From: Burkholderiales bacterium 70-64
GTDB taxonomy: Bacteria; Pseudomonadota; Gammaproteobacteria; Burkholderiales; Burkholderiaceae_E
Reading direction: 5' to 3'
Assembly (NCBI GenBank): GCA_001898645.1
Contig: MKUQ01000022.1
Coordinates: 1 to 64,000, forward strand
DNA length: 64,000 nt
The stretch's first letter is position 1, and the number at the start of each line of letters is the position of its first letter. Positions 16,327 through 24,928 of this stretch are shown here, one piece after another. Below the pieces are notes generated by a model that had not been told where the DNA came from, searched no databases, and saw only the letters and a program-made list of their open reading frames with translations. The translations under genes were made by a program, and so were the position numbers.

Positions 16327-17798
16327 GGCCGCTCTCGCGCTGGAGCCTGTCCCACCGCCTGTCCGCGGTGTTCGCGTTGCTGTTGCTGGCCTGTTGCGGC
16401 GCGTCGGCCTGGTTGCAGATGGCGGCGAGCGGGCGATACGAGCAGGAGGTGACGCAGCGCCTTTCGGGCGGCCTGGCCGCGCACATCGCGGGCAGCGCGG
16501 AGCTGATGCGCAGCGACGGCCTGAACCAGGCCGCCGTCAAGGCCCTGTTCGACCAGTTGATGGCGGTGAACCCGAGCGTCGAGGTCTACCTGCTCGATCC
16601 GGAAGGCCGTATCGTGGCGCAGGCCGCGCCGCCCGGACATCTGAGGCGGGACCGCGTCGATCTGGAGCCGGTGCGACAACTGCTGGCCGGTGCGCCGCTG
16701 CCCGTGCTCGGCGACGATCCGCGCGGCGAGGTTGGCGAGCGCAAGATCTTCAGCGTGGCGCCGATGGAGGTGAACGAGCGCGATACCGGCTATGTCTACG
16801 TCGTGCTGTCGGGCGAGGAGCGCGAGGCGCTGGTCGCCAATGCCGCCGCGAGCAACGTGCTGCGCACCATGCTGTGGTCGATGGCGCTGGTCGCCTCGCT
16901 CGGCCTGCTGGCCGGGCTTGCTGCGTTCCGCCTCATCACGCGGCCGTTGCGCGAGTTGACTGGCGCTGTGCAGCAGGTCGACGCGGACGGTGTGGCGTCC
17001 TTGCAGCAGGCGGCCCCGGCGATCGACCGGCTCGCGAACGAGGGCGGCGGCGAGATCGCCACGCTCGGCCGGGCCTTCCGCCAGATGACGCAGCGTATCG
17101 CCGATCAATGGCGCGAGCTTGCCGCGCAAGACCAGCAGCGGCGCGAACTGTTCGCCAACATCTCGCACGACCTGCGCACGCCGCTCACCTCGCTGCATGG
17201 CTACCTCGAGACGCTGCTGATGAAGGCCGACATGCTGGAGCCTGCCGAGCGGCGCCGCTACCTCGAGATCGCGCTCGGTCAGAGCCGCAAGGTCGGTCGT
17301 CTCGCGCAGGAGCTGTTCGAGCTTGCGCGTCTGGAATATGGCGTGCTCAAGCCGGAGAAGGAGAGTTTCGCGTTGCCCGACCTGGTGCAGGATGTACTGC
17401 AGAAGTTCGAGCTTGCAGCCGAGGCTCGACGCCAGCGCCTGGTGGCCGAGATCGCCCCGGGTTTGCCGGCGGTCACGGCCGACCTGGGGATGATCGAACG
17501 TGTGCTGACCAATCTGCTCGACAATGCCATTCGTCACACGCCTGAAGGCGGAGAGATCGCCGTCTACCTGGCACGCGACGGCGCCGGCGTTCGTGTAGAG
17601 GTCAGCGACACGGGCCCGGGTATTCCGCAGGAACTGCGGCCGGTGATCTTCACGCGCCCGGCTTTCGCGTCGAGCGGCGATCGCGGCGGCGGACTGGGAT
17701 TGATGATCGTGCGGCGGATCCTGCAACTGCACGGCAGCGACATCCGCCTGGTTCCGCGTTCCGGGCGCGGAGCGGTCTTCTCCTTCGAGCTCGAGTAG
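16323..17798 (+). CDS. Sensor histidine kinase of the MXKDX/molybdoenzyme cluster
   Basis: A 491-residue kinase with TM1 at about 12-33, a periplasmic domain of about 150 residues (with PSVEVYLLDPEGRIVAQ, PAS/Cache-like), TM2 at about 180-204, HAMP, and the phospho-acceptor His282 in ISHDLRTPLTSLHGY. The ATP-binding part has RVLTNLLDNAIRHTPEGG, VSDTGPGIP and GGGLGLMIV. The phosphatase helix and G boxes are complete, so it should be active. The F box reads FTRPAFASSG. It presumably senses an envelope oxidant or redox signal given its neighbours, but no sensing residue is evident. Confidence 0.85.
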   Translation: MRPLSRWSLSHRLSAVFALLLLACCGASAWLQMAASGRYEQEVTQRLSGGLAAHIAGSAELMRSDGLNQAAVKALFDQLMAVNPSVEVYLLDPEGRIVAQAAPPGHLRRDRVDLEPVRQLLAGAPLPVLGDDPRGEVGERKIFSVAPMEVNERDTGYVYVVLSGEEREALVANAAASNVLRTMLWSMALVASLGLLAGLAAFRLITRPLRELTGAVQQVDADGVASLQQAAPAIDRLANEGGGEIATLGRAFRQMTQRIADQWRELAAQDQQRRELFANISHDLRTPLTSLHGYLETLLMKADMLEPAERRRYLEIALGQSRKVGRLAQELFELARLEYGVLKPEKESFALPDLVQDVLQKFELAAEARRQRLVAEIAPGLPAVTADLGMIERVLTNLLDNAIRHTPEGGEIAVYLARDGAGVRVEVSDTGPGIPQELRPVIFTRPAFASSGDRGGGLGLMIVRRILQLHGSDIRLVPRSGRGAVFSFELE

Positions 17799-17922
17799 TC
17801 GGAGGCCGCGAACGGGTTGACCTGAACCTCGACCGCCCGGGTCTCCCCTGCCGGAGCTTCCATCCCGGGAGTGACGCCTTGTCGAGCCACAGGCGATCAC
17901 CTTGGCCTGCGTGCAGGACGAT

Positions 17923-18225
17923 TCAGGCGGCCCGTCGACGATGGAGTGAGCCTTGCACTCGCACCAGGCCCGGCTCGCCGCCGGGAACGATGCGCCATGT
18001 CCGTGCTGCCACGGTTGTCCCGTGCCGGGTCCGATAGGTCGGAAGCTGCAAAACGGCCATGTTCGGCTGGACTTCCAGCAATTGCCCGCTGGCGAGTACG
18101 CTGTCGCTGAATTCCACCAGCAACTCATCGCCTGCCGACAGTCGTACCTCGTCGGGTGCATCGAGGCTGCGCAACAAGGCGCCCGGGTAGAGGTGGGTGT
18201 TGTTGGCGGAGAAGTGCCAGGGCAT
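17923..18225 (-). CDS. Hypothetical protein, 100 residues
   Basis: I do not recognise a family. The product begins MPWHFSANNTHLYPGALL and is rich in beta-forming stretches such as VRLSAGDELLVEFSDSVLAS and MAVLQLPTYRTRHGTTVAAR, suggesting a small all-beta cytosolic fold. It has no signal peptide or Cys. The start at 18225 is supported by GAGGAG 6 bases upstream; the longer frame to 18252 lacks such a site. It stands alone between the kinase gene and the LysR gene, both of which end facing it or near it. Codon use matches its surroundings. Confidence 0.55.
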   Translation of the reverse strand: MPWHFSANNTHLYPGALLRSLDAPDEVRLSAGDELLVEFSDSVLASGQLLEVQPNMAVLQLPTYRTRHGTTVAARTWRIVPGGEPGLVRVQGSLHRRRAA

Positions 18226-18280
18226 GGAAGCTCCTCGTCGTGCCGGGGACATCGTCCGCGCCAGGCGATGCGCCCGTCCT

Positions 18281-19234
18281 TCATGGCTTCCGGGATGGCG
18301 TTGCGCCCGGGCGGCTTCGGGAACGTCCGCCTGCCTTGATCGAGGCGCCGAGATTCGCCGACAGCCCGCGGATCATCTGGATCACCAGGTCGGCCGTAGG
18401 GGACAGTCGCCGGCCGGCCAGGGAAGTCATGACCAGATCGGCGGGAAAGCGGGTTGCGTTGCCTGCCATTCCGAGCTCGACGATCGCGCCCTGGCGGCAT
18501 TCCTGCATGACCATCGCATGGCTGGTCAGCCAGATGGCGTCCGTGCGCTGCACGACGACCTTGAGCGTCTGGAAATCGTCGCAGGTGAATCCGGCGTTCA
18601 GCAGATACGACGCCGGGCCGAGCAATCTCCTGGATTGCGGAACGCTTCCGGCCATGAACGGGTACGCCCGCAGGTCTTCCTCTTTCACTCTTCTCTTTCC
18701 TGCCAGCGGGTGGCCGGCGCGAACGAAGAGCGACAACTGCAGCTGGCCGATCCGCTCCGTGGCGATGCGCGGATCGGGCGCAATCTGGCGGCCGGTATGG
18801 ACGAAAAAATCGATCCGCTCGGCGAGCAGGGCATCCCGCAGCTGCTCGGCACCGTTCACCGAAGAACGCACTTCGATCCCCGGATAACGGTTGACCAGTC
18901 GGGTCAGGACGTCGGCCATGAAGATCGCTGCCGACAACGGACCCATGCCGAAGCGTACTTCGCCGAGCTCTCCCTTCTTCGATAGATCCATCTCGTGACG
19001 CAGGCCGTTGAGCGTCAGGCGAACCTGGTCCGCCCGCTCGACGAGCAGCTTTCCCTCTCTCGTCGGACGCGCCCCGTGGCGGCCGCGATCGAACAGCCTC
19101 GTGCCGAGCTCGTCTTCGAGCGATTGGATGCTTCGACTCAGCGTTGGCTGGGTGATATGCAGCCTCTCGGCTGCTTCCACGAAACTGCCTGTCTCGGCAA
19201 GCACGATCGCATGGCGCAGCTGTCTCAATTCCAT
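18281..19234 (-). CDS. LysR-family transcriptional regulator
   Basis: A 317-residue LysR-type regulator. Residues 1-60 form the winged HTH (ELRQLRHAIVLAETGSFVEA, LHITQPTLSRSIQSLE, GTRLFDRG), then a linker helix and an effector-binding domain. ATG at 19234 was chosen since MELRQLRHA is the standard opening; a start 27 bases upstream is possible. It diverges from the hydrolase/SDR pair at 19324, the usual LysR-target arrangement, so it probably activates those genes in response to a cyclic ketone or diketone. The 89-base gap between is AT-rich (TTGATCAATTATTCATTAG). Confidence 0.85.
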   Translation of the reverse strand: MELRQLRHAIVLAETGSFVEAAERLHITQPTLSRSIQSLEDELGTRLFDRGRHGARPTREGKLLVERADQVRLTLNGLRHEMDLSKKGELGEVRFGMGPLSAAIFMADVLTRLVNRYPGIEVRSSVNGAEQLRDALLAERIDFFVHTGRQIAPDPRIATERIGQLQLSLFVRAGHPLAGKRRVKEEDLRAYPFMAGSVPQSRRLLGPASYLLNAGFTCDDFQTLKVVVQRTDAIWLTSHAMVMQECRQGAIVELGMAGNATRFPADLVMTSLAGRRLSPTADLVIQMIRGLSANLGASIKAGGRSRSRPGATPSRKP

Positions 19235-19323
19235 AGATGTAATGTATGGAAAGTTGATCAATTATTCATTAGACAGAATACACCCCGAAGCAAACAATCT
19301 CGTCGTTCCGAGGAGGGCGGCAG

Positions 19324-20106
19324 GTGAAGAGACCGGTCTATTTCGACAAGTACCCGACGATCGCCTTCGAGCGCGACGAGCTCGGCATCCTGGTGATGCG
19401 GCTTCATTCCGAGGACGGACCGGTGGCCTACGCCCCGCAGCATCATGTCGACTGGACCAACGCTTTCTACGATGCGGGCTCCGATCCGGACAATGCGGTG
19501 GTCGTCATCACCGGAACCGGCGATTCCTTCATCGACCAGTTCCAGTGGTCGGCCTGGGCGACGAGGGAGAATTCCCGCCCCCTGGGGTTCGAGCTCATAC
19601 ACGCCGAGGGCAAGCGCTTGTTGCGCAACCTGCTGGACATCGAGTGCCCGGTGATCGGCGCCGTCAACGGTCCGGCCACCATCCATGCCGAGCTGGCCGT
19701 CCTTTCGGATATCACCCTCGCCTCGGAGAACGCCACGTTCGCGGACAAGGCCCACGTTCCCCTGGGGGTGGTTCCCGGCGACGGCGTGCACGTCGCGTGG
19801 CAGGAACTGGCGGGGCTCAACCGTGCCCGCTATTTCCTTCTCACGGGCCAGGTGCTGAGCGCCCGGCAAGCGCTGGAATGGGGGGTGGTCAACGAAGTCG
19901 TGCCGCGGGATCGGTTGATGCCCCGCGCCATGGAGCTGGCCAGGCAGATCGCGGCATTGCCGCCGCTCACGCGCCGCTACTCCAAAACCTGCCTCACCCA
20001 ACGCATGAAGCGGCTGATGGACGAGAGCCTGGGCTACGGCCTGGCCCTGGAAGGCCTCGCCTCCGTAGATGCGCAGATCATGCGCCAGCGAAATGCAGGC
20101 AAGTGA
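19324..20106 (+). CDS. 6-oxocamphor-hydrolase-like beta-diketone hydrolase (crotonase fold)
   Basis: The 260-residue crotonase-family protein resembles 6-oxocamphor hydrolase (CamK) throughout, e.g. NRARYFLLTGQVLSARQAL and VPLGVVPGDGVHVAW. The residues I recall as important in that enzyme (His45, His122, His145, Asp154, Glu244) have counterparts at H40 or H41, H121, H144, D153 and E243, three of them with a constant offset of one. The usual CoA-binding oxyanion context of enoyl-CoA hydratases is less clear. Such enzymes cleave C-C bonds of cyclic beta-diketones by a retro-Claisen reaction, without CoA. It is 8 bases from the SDR gene and divergent from LysR, so the pair likely oxidises an alicyclic alcohol and opens the ring. 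Confidence 0.75.
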   Translation: MKRPVYFDKYPTIAFERDELGILVMRLHSEDGPVAYAPQHHVDWTNAFYDAGSDPDNAVVVITGTGDSFIDQFQWSAWATRENSRPLGFELIHAEGKRLLRNLLDIECPVIGAVNGPATIHAELAVLSDITLASENATFADKAHVPLGVVPGDGVHVAWQELAGLNRARYFLLTGQVLSARQALEWGVVNEVVPRDRLMPRAMELARQIAALPPLTRRYSKTCLTQRMKRLMDESLGYGLALEGLASVDAQIMRQRNAGK

Positions 20107-20114
20107 GTTCGACG

Positions 20115-20903
20115 ATGAGCTTTTCGACGAATCAATTTCTTCTCGACGGCAAGGTCGCGGTCGTCACGGGAGCAGGCGGGCGGGGAAACAGCATCGGGCG
20201 GGCCTACGCCCTCGGTCTTGCGAATGCGGGCGCGGCGGTGGTCCTGGCGGATATCGACGCGGACGGGGCGGAAGCCGTGTCCGAAGAGATCGTTTCGGCG
20301 GGCGGGAAGGCGGTGGCGGCGGGCGTCGACATCACCCAGCCGGATTCGGTTTCGCAAATGGTCAGGGCGGCAACGGAGGCGTTCGGGGGAATCGACATCC
20401 TGGTCAATAACGCAGCCTTGATGGTCGAATTGACCCAGGGCGCCACGGCCGTCGACATCCCGATCGAGGAGTGGAACCGGATCATGAACGTGAACGTGAC
20501 CGGCGCGCTGAATTGCGTCCAGGCGGTCGTTCCCGTCATGCGGAAGCGAGGCGGCGGCAAGATCGTCAACCAGGTATCCGGCGGTGCCTTTCCTGCAATT
20601 TCCATCTACGGCATCAGCAAGCTGGCCCTGGTCGGGCTGACCACCACGCTCGCCCGCCAGCTCGGGCGCGAGAAGATCAACGTCAACGCGATTGCGCCGG
20701 GGAACGTGATGAGCGATGCCGGACGCCAGTTGACGCCCGATGGTTCGCCCTTCGTCAAGTTCCTGGAAGCGACCGTCGCCATGCGCGTGCGCGGTGCGCC
20801 CGGCGAACTGGTCGGCGCGCTGCTGCTGCTGTGCTCGCCCGCGGGTGAATGGATCACTGGCCAGGTGCTGCACGTGGATGGGGGCTGGGTCTTGCGTCCT
20901 TAG
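20115..20903 (+). CDS. Short-chain dehydrogenase/reductase
   Basis: Classical 262-residue SDR. The cofactor loop is VTGAGGRGNSIG (18-29), with D in VVLADIDADG favouring NAD(H). NNAALM marks the NNAG-type motif, the catalytic Ser lies in VNQVSGGAF and the active site is YGISK. The end reads WITGQVLHVDGGWVLRP, typical of the tetrameric FabG-like group. It follows the hydrolase gene by 8 bases, so it is the second gene of the same operon. A role in making the diketone substrate of that hydrolase from a hydroxyketone is reasonable but unproven. Confidence 0.85.
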   Translation: MSFSTNQFLLDGKVAVVTGAGGRGNSIGRAYALGLANAGAAVVLADIDADGAEAVSEEIVSAGGKAVAAGVDITQPDSVSQMVRAATEAFGGIDILVNNAALMVELTQGATAVDIPIEEWNRIMNVNVTGALNCVQAVVPVMRKRGGGKIVNQVSGGAFPAISIYGISKLALVGLTTTLARQLGREKINVNAIAPGNVMSDAGRQLTPDGSPFVKFLEATVAMRVRGAPGELVGALLLLCSPAGEWITGQVLHVDGGWVLRP

Positions 20904-21073
20904 GAGGCATCAGAACAGCCCGTGCAGCCGCCGCCGGCGATCGCCGCGCCGGCGCCGCCGCGGCGGGCATCGCGTGGGCAAAGCCGGGGGCGGTATATTG
21001 TCGGGTTAGGCGCTCCATGCGACAGGCGCGGGTATCGTCGCCGACGCCGGCTTTCAGCCTTGGGAGGGACAGG

Positions 21074-22753
21074 ATGCGGCTGTCGCGTATATCGGGCAGC
21101 AGTGCGGACGGCAGTGAATTCTTTCGCCCGTTTTTCTGGGTCGACGGCCATCTCCGGGTACTCGCCTGGCCGGAGGCGACAACCCGGGCCCTGCGCCGCC
21201 CGGCACGCACCGCGATAGGTCGGCATTGCTGGGAGGTTCTGAACGACGATGCGCGCACGCCCCCGCCTCACTGCCGGTATTGCCCGCTGTTTCCGGTCAC
21301 CGAGGCAGCAGCCCCCGGCGCCGCGTGTCCCGGCCCGGCCGCGCACACCGGCCCATGCGCCGTCCTGCCGCTCTGGGGCGCGGTTCGTGAAGCCATCGTG
21401 TGGCTGCCCTTCTCCCGCATCGTAGCGGGCCCGGCGACGAGTGCCCGGCTCGAAGGCCTGATGATTCGTGGCGCGCTTGCCGAACGGCTCGATTCGATCG
21501 CCGAGACGCTGGACGGCGTGCGTTGCGCCTGCGCCGCAGACGACTGCGAGCTCTTCCTGCTCGATCCGGCTCGCCGGGAAGTCGTCCTCGTCGATTGCAA
21601 GGGCGAGGATCGCGACGCGTTCCTCGAACGGACGCGCATGCCGCTCGGTGCGGGTTACCCCGGAAGCGTCACGCTGCACCAGCGGCCGCTGTTCACGAAC
21701 CGGTTCCAGAGCGAAGCGCTTTTCCTGCGCAGCGAGCCGAAGCGGCGTGGTCTGCGCTCGTTTCTCGGGGTTCCGCTGCAAGCCGGCGGGCATGCGCTCG
21801 GCTACCTCGGCCTGGGGTGGAGAGACGACGCGGTGCCGCCGCAGTGGGGAATCCCTGTCCTGGAGCAGATCAAACCGCTCGTGATCCGCGCGCTGCAAAG
21901 CGACCGGGCGACGATTCGATCCCTCGAACGCCTGCGCGAGCCGCGCCTTGTCGTTCGCTGCTTCGGTCCGCTGGAGATCGTCTGCGGCGGCCGCACGATT
22001 CTTCCCGAGGCGTTTCCGAGGCGCAAGGCCATCGCGCTGCTGCGTATCCTGCTGCTCGCCAAGGGCTCGCCGATACATCGCGACAGGCTCATCGAGCAGC
22101 TCTGGCCCGATGCGCCGCCGGGCCGGGGAGCGAATCGCCTGCATTCCACGCTCAACGCCCTGCGATCGACGCTCGAGGCCGGACGCCGCCAACGGGCATC
22201 CGACTACATCGTTTGCCGGAACAATCGCTATCATTTCAACACCGAAGCGCCGCACGCAGTCGATCTGTTCGATTTCCTCGATCGCCTCTCCGGCGCCCGC
22301 GCCGCGCAACGTGCCGGCGCCGAGGAGCGCGCCCTCGCCCTGTACCGCGAAGCGATGGCGCTCTACCGCGGCGACCTGTTCGCCGATGATGCCGAAGACT
22401 CCTCGATCGAGGCGCATCGCGTGAGCCTCAGACATTCGTGCGCCGAAGCGGCGCGCGAGCTGGCCGGCATCCTGACCCGACGCGGCGAGGCCGGCGAAGC
22501 GATCCGGCTGCTGCGCGCGATGCTGGACCTGGAGCCTGCCGCGTACGATCTGCACGAATCCCTGATCGTCGAGCTGGCGCGCGACGGCCAGATCGTCGAA
22601 GCGCGCCAGCAGTACGAATGCTGCCGCGCCGCGCTGCGTTGCCACCTCGACATGGAGCTGCCGGCGCGCGCGCGGGCGCTGGAGAAACTGCTCTCAAGCG
22701 CTTCCGTTCCGGCCTCGGGGAACGCCTCCCCGGACGCCGCCGAACACGCCTAG
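21074..22753 (+). CDS. GAF-domain/SARP-type transcriptional activator (BTAD)
   Basis: A 559-residue regulator with an unusual build. Residues up to about 110 carry clustered Cys/His (RHCWEVLND, PPHCRYCPLFP) that could bind metal. A GAF-like region follows (CELFLLDPARREVVLVDCKG; FLGVPLQAGGHALGYLGLGW). Then comes an OmpR-like winged helix (LRILLLAKGSPIHRDRLIEQ, LWPDAPPGRGANRLHSTLNA) and a bacterial transcriptional activator domain (LYRGDLFADD; LYREAMALY). This order is SARP/AfsR-like without ATPase. GGGAGGGACAGG precedes the chosen ATG. Its 3' end overlaps the sco gene by 60 bases on the opposite strand. With a GAF sensor beside an NO-reductase-like operon, NO or redox control is conceivable. 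Confidence 0.75.
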   Translation: MRLSRISGSSADGSEFFRPFFWVDGHLRVLAWPEATTRALRRPARTAIGRHCWEVLNDDARTPPPHCRYCPLFPVTEAAAPGAACPGPAAHTGPCAVLPLWGAVREAIVWLPFSRIVAGPATSARLEGLMIRGALAERLDSIAETLDGVRCACAADDCELFLLDPARREVVLVDCKGEDRDAFLERTRMPLGAGYPGSVTLHQRPLFTNRFQSEALFLRSEPKRRGLRSFLGVPLQAGGHALGYLGLGWRDDAVPPQWGIPVLEQIKPLVIRALQSDRATIRSLERLREPRLVVRCFGPLEIVCGGRTILPEAFPRRKAIALLRILLLAKGSPIHRDRLIEQLWPDAPPGRGANRLHSTLNALRSTLEAGRRQRASDYIVCRNNRYHFNTEAPHAVDLFDFLDRLSGARAAQRAGAEERALALYREAMALYRGDLFADDAEDSSIEAHRVSLRHSCAEAARELAGILTRRGEAGEAIRLLRAMLDLEPAAYDLHESLIVELARDGQIVEARQQYECCRAALRCHLDMELPARARALEKLLSSASVPASGNASPDAAEHA

Positions 22754-23476
22754 CGCGCAGGCGAGTGCGGCCGCCCCCGGTGCCGCGAGAAGCAGCATGC
22801 CCCAGTCGATCCGCATCGCGCCGGTCTTCGGATCGAACGCGAAGCAGGCGAGCGGCGCCTCGCCCTCGGCCCGGTACGACGGGATGAACCTGCCGCGCAG
22901 CGTCCACAGCAGCTCGCGCAGACGCCGCGCGCTGTCGGGCGTGCCGGTGATCGCACCGAGGACGCGCCCGTCATCCAGCGCGACGAGCAGCGCGCCGTGA
23001 TCGTACTGGCCACTCGCTGCATCGTAGCGGTACCAGAAATCGAGCGCACCGGTCACGCGGGCGAGGTCCTCGCGGCTCGTGGTCGCGAACTTCCAGTCCG
23101 GATCGGCGGCCATTCCCATCGCTTCGGCCTGGGCTCGCAGCTCCGCTGCCGTATCGGTCTGGTCGAAGCTCAACGCAAGCACGCGGTAGTCGCTGCCGAG
23201 GCCGCCGACCTCGCGCGCCGAGTCGCGCAGCCATTGCAGAAAGGGGGTGCAGATGCCGGTGCAGCGCCGATAGAAGAAGGCGACCAGCAGCGGCTTGCCG
23301 TTCGCGAGCGCCGACAGCCGCGCGCTGCTGCCGTCGGCAAGCCTCAAGGGGATGTCCGGTATGCTGCGCCCGACCAGCCGGCCTTCCTGGCGTTGCGCGC
23401 TGACGCCCGGGTCGGGCGTCGCGCAAGGCGCCGCGGTTGCCAGCAGCAGGAGCAGGATCGCGAAAGCGACGCGCAC
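22694..23476 (-). CDS. senC: Sco1/SenC-family copper chaperone
   Basis: The 260-residue product has a signal peptide or TM (VAFAILLLLLATAAP), a thioredoxin fold with copper ligands C72 and C76 in RRCTGICTP and H160 in YDHGALL, all three present. It therefore can deliver copper to the CuA site of subunit II. It has an extra C-terminal part, with a TM near 225-245 (WGMLLLAAPGAAALACALG), which shorter Sco proteins lack. GTG at 23476, 8 bases after the subunit I stop, was chosen; no in-frame ATG is nearby. The gene order subunit II, subunit I, SenC matches norSY-senC clusters of ammonia oxidisers. Confidence 0.8.
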   Translation of the reverse strand: MRVAFAILLLLLATAAPCATPDPGVSAQRQEGRLVGRSIPDIPLRLADGSSARLSALANGKPLLVAFFYRRCTGICTPFLQWLRDSAREVGGLGSDYRVLALSFDQTDTAAELRAQAEAMGMAADPDWKFATTSREDLARVTGALDFWYRYDAASGQYDHGALLVALDDGRVLGAITGTPDSARRLRELLWTLRGRFIPSYRAEGEAPLACFAFDPKTGAMRIDWGMLLLAAPGAAALACALGVFGGVRGGVPRGRNGSA

Positions 23477-23484
23477 GTCCAGGT

Positions 23485-24909
23485 TCAGGCGGCTTTGGCG
23501 AACGCGCCGAGCCAGCGCCTGCCCATCTCCCTCAGATAGGCGAGGAAGCCCACGAGGAACAGCGTCGCGAATCCCGCCGCCACCGCCGCGAATCCGGTAC
23601 CCAGACGCAGCTCGGAGGGATAGAGGGCATAGCGTCGCGGAACCGAATAGGCGCCGGAAAGGTAGAACATCAGAAGGAAGCCGTAGGCGCCGGCCAGCAT
23701 GGCCACCACCGCGAAGACCTGCAGGCCTGCGCGTTCGGGCAGCCCGACGGCCTGCTGGCAGCGATGGTAGAAGTAGCCGATGCACAGCAGCGCGAGGCCG
23801 CCGACCATGTAGGTGTGGAAGTGCGCCGGCACCCACAGCGTGTTGTGCAGGCGGACGTTGGCGCTGATCGTCGAGTCGATCACCGCGCCGATGCCGCCGA
23901 TCGCCCATCCCATGAGCCCGAGGATGAACAGCAGCGAAGCCAGGTTCCAGCGCATGCGCGCGCGGTACAGGAGCAGCAGCGCACCGAAGATCGTGACCAC
24001 CGAGGAGGGGATCGCGCTCGCGTACGAGGCGATCTGGCCGATGTACTGCACCGCCCCGGGCTGCACGAAGTCCATGTACAGGTGGTGGAAGTACGCGACC
24101 AGCACGATCAGCAGCACGGCGTTCCAGGCGATCGCGACGATGCGGTTGGTCTTCCACGGCCGGCCGGCGTAGTCCGGCAGCGCGTCGTAGACGAGCGCGA
24201 CGCCCAGGTACATCGCCAGGTTGACGATCGTGTGGCCGAAGAAGAAGGTCAGGTTCTTCATCAGCAGCGCGTCGTTGCTCACGCCGGCGAACAGCTCGGC
24301 GTAGAACAGCACCAGCACGATCACGCCCGAGAGCAGCCCCGCGACGCACGCGATCAGCGACACGGTGATGATCAGCACCGCGGGAGGCACCGCCGGCTCG
24401 CTGCGGCCGGCGAGGTAATGCCAGCCCAGCGCCTGCGCGAGCGAGTACTTCTTCGCGATCGCGCGCAGCAGATCGAGCGTCCAGACGAGCCAGGTCGCGC
24501 CGAGCACCGTGAGCGAGAGCAGGAACGTGATTGCCGACCACGCCGGCCACTCCCCTTTGAACGGCAGCGGATAGAGGAAGTACCAGCCGGCGGCGAAGCG
24601 GCCGGCGAACACGCAAACGAGCAGCAGCGCCACGCCGATCACCGTGCCGACGAGCGCGAACCGCCCGATCGCGGGCGAGGGGTCGCAATAGCGCCCGAGC
24701 GCGTCAGCGGCGCAGGCCATCGAGGCCACGTACCACACTCCGACCATGCCGACACCGTGCAGCGTCATCATCGGATAGAACCACGACTGCAGCGTGCCCA
24801 GGCCGCCGCCCTGCACGGTGCGCATGAAGATGCCCAGCAGGATGAGGACCGGAAACAGCACGAAGGTGATCGCCATCCAGTGAAGCATGTTCTTGTCGAC
24901 TGCGCGCAT
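23485..24909 (-). CDS. norY: Heme-copper enzyme subunit I, sNOR-like nitric oxide reductase
   Basis: A 474-residue multi-TM protein with the six haem-copper histidines: H51 (TLHGVGM, low-spin haem), H226 (CuB), H275/H276 (AYFHHLYMDF, CuB), H363 and H365 (VPAHFHTYMVG). In oxygen reductases the CuB His is followed four residues later by the cross-linked Tyr (HxxxY); here the string is FFGHTIVN, so N230 replaces it. That change is typical of NO reductases evolved from oxidases, among them the sNOR group found with SenC in ammonia oxidisers. It therefore probably reduces NO to N2O with electrons from cytochrome c. If it is instead an oxidase it would be a highly atypical one. It lies 20 bases after subunit II. 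Confidence 0.75.
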   Translation of the reverse strand: MRAVDKNMLHWMAITFVLFPVLILLGIFMRTVQGGGLGTLQSWFYPMMTLHGVGMVGVWYVASMACAADALGRYCDPSPAIGRFALVGTVIGVALLLVCVFAGRFAAGWYFLYPLPFKGEWPAWSAITFLLSLTVLGATWLVWTLDLLRAIAKKYSLAQALGWHYLAGRSEPAVPPAVLIITVSLIACVAGLLSGVIVLVLFYAELFAGVSNDALLMKNLTFFFGHTIVNLAMYLGVALVYDALPDYAGRPWKTNRIVAIAWNAVLLIVLVAYFHHLYMDFVQPGAVQYIGQIASYASAIPSSVVTIFGALLLLYRARMRWNLASLLFILGLMGWAIGGIGAVIDSTISANVRLHNTLWVPAHFHTYMVGGLALLCIGYFYHRCQQAVGLPERAGLQVFAVVAMLAGAYGFLLMFYLSGAYSVPRRYALYPSELRLGTGFAAVAAGFATLFLVGFLAYLREMGRRWLGAFAKAA

Positions 24910-24928
24910 CGGCTTGCTCCCTCGTTGC

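Noticed and set aside
23485-24909. Subunit I called as cytochrome c oxidase
   Set aside because: The cross-linking Tyr is replaced by Asn and the gene order is that of norSY-senC, so a NO reductase fits better; an oxidase call is left only as an alternative.
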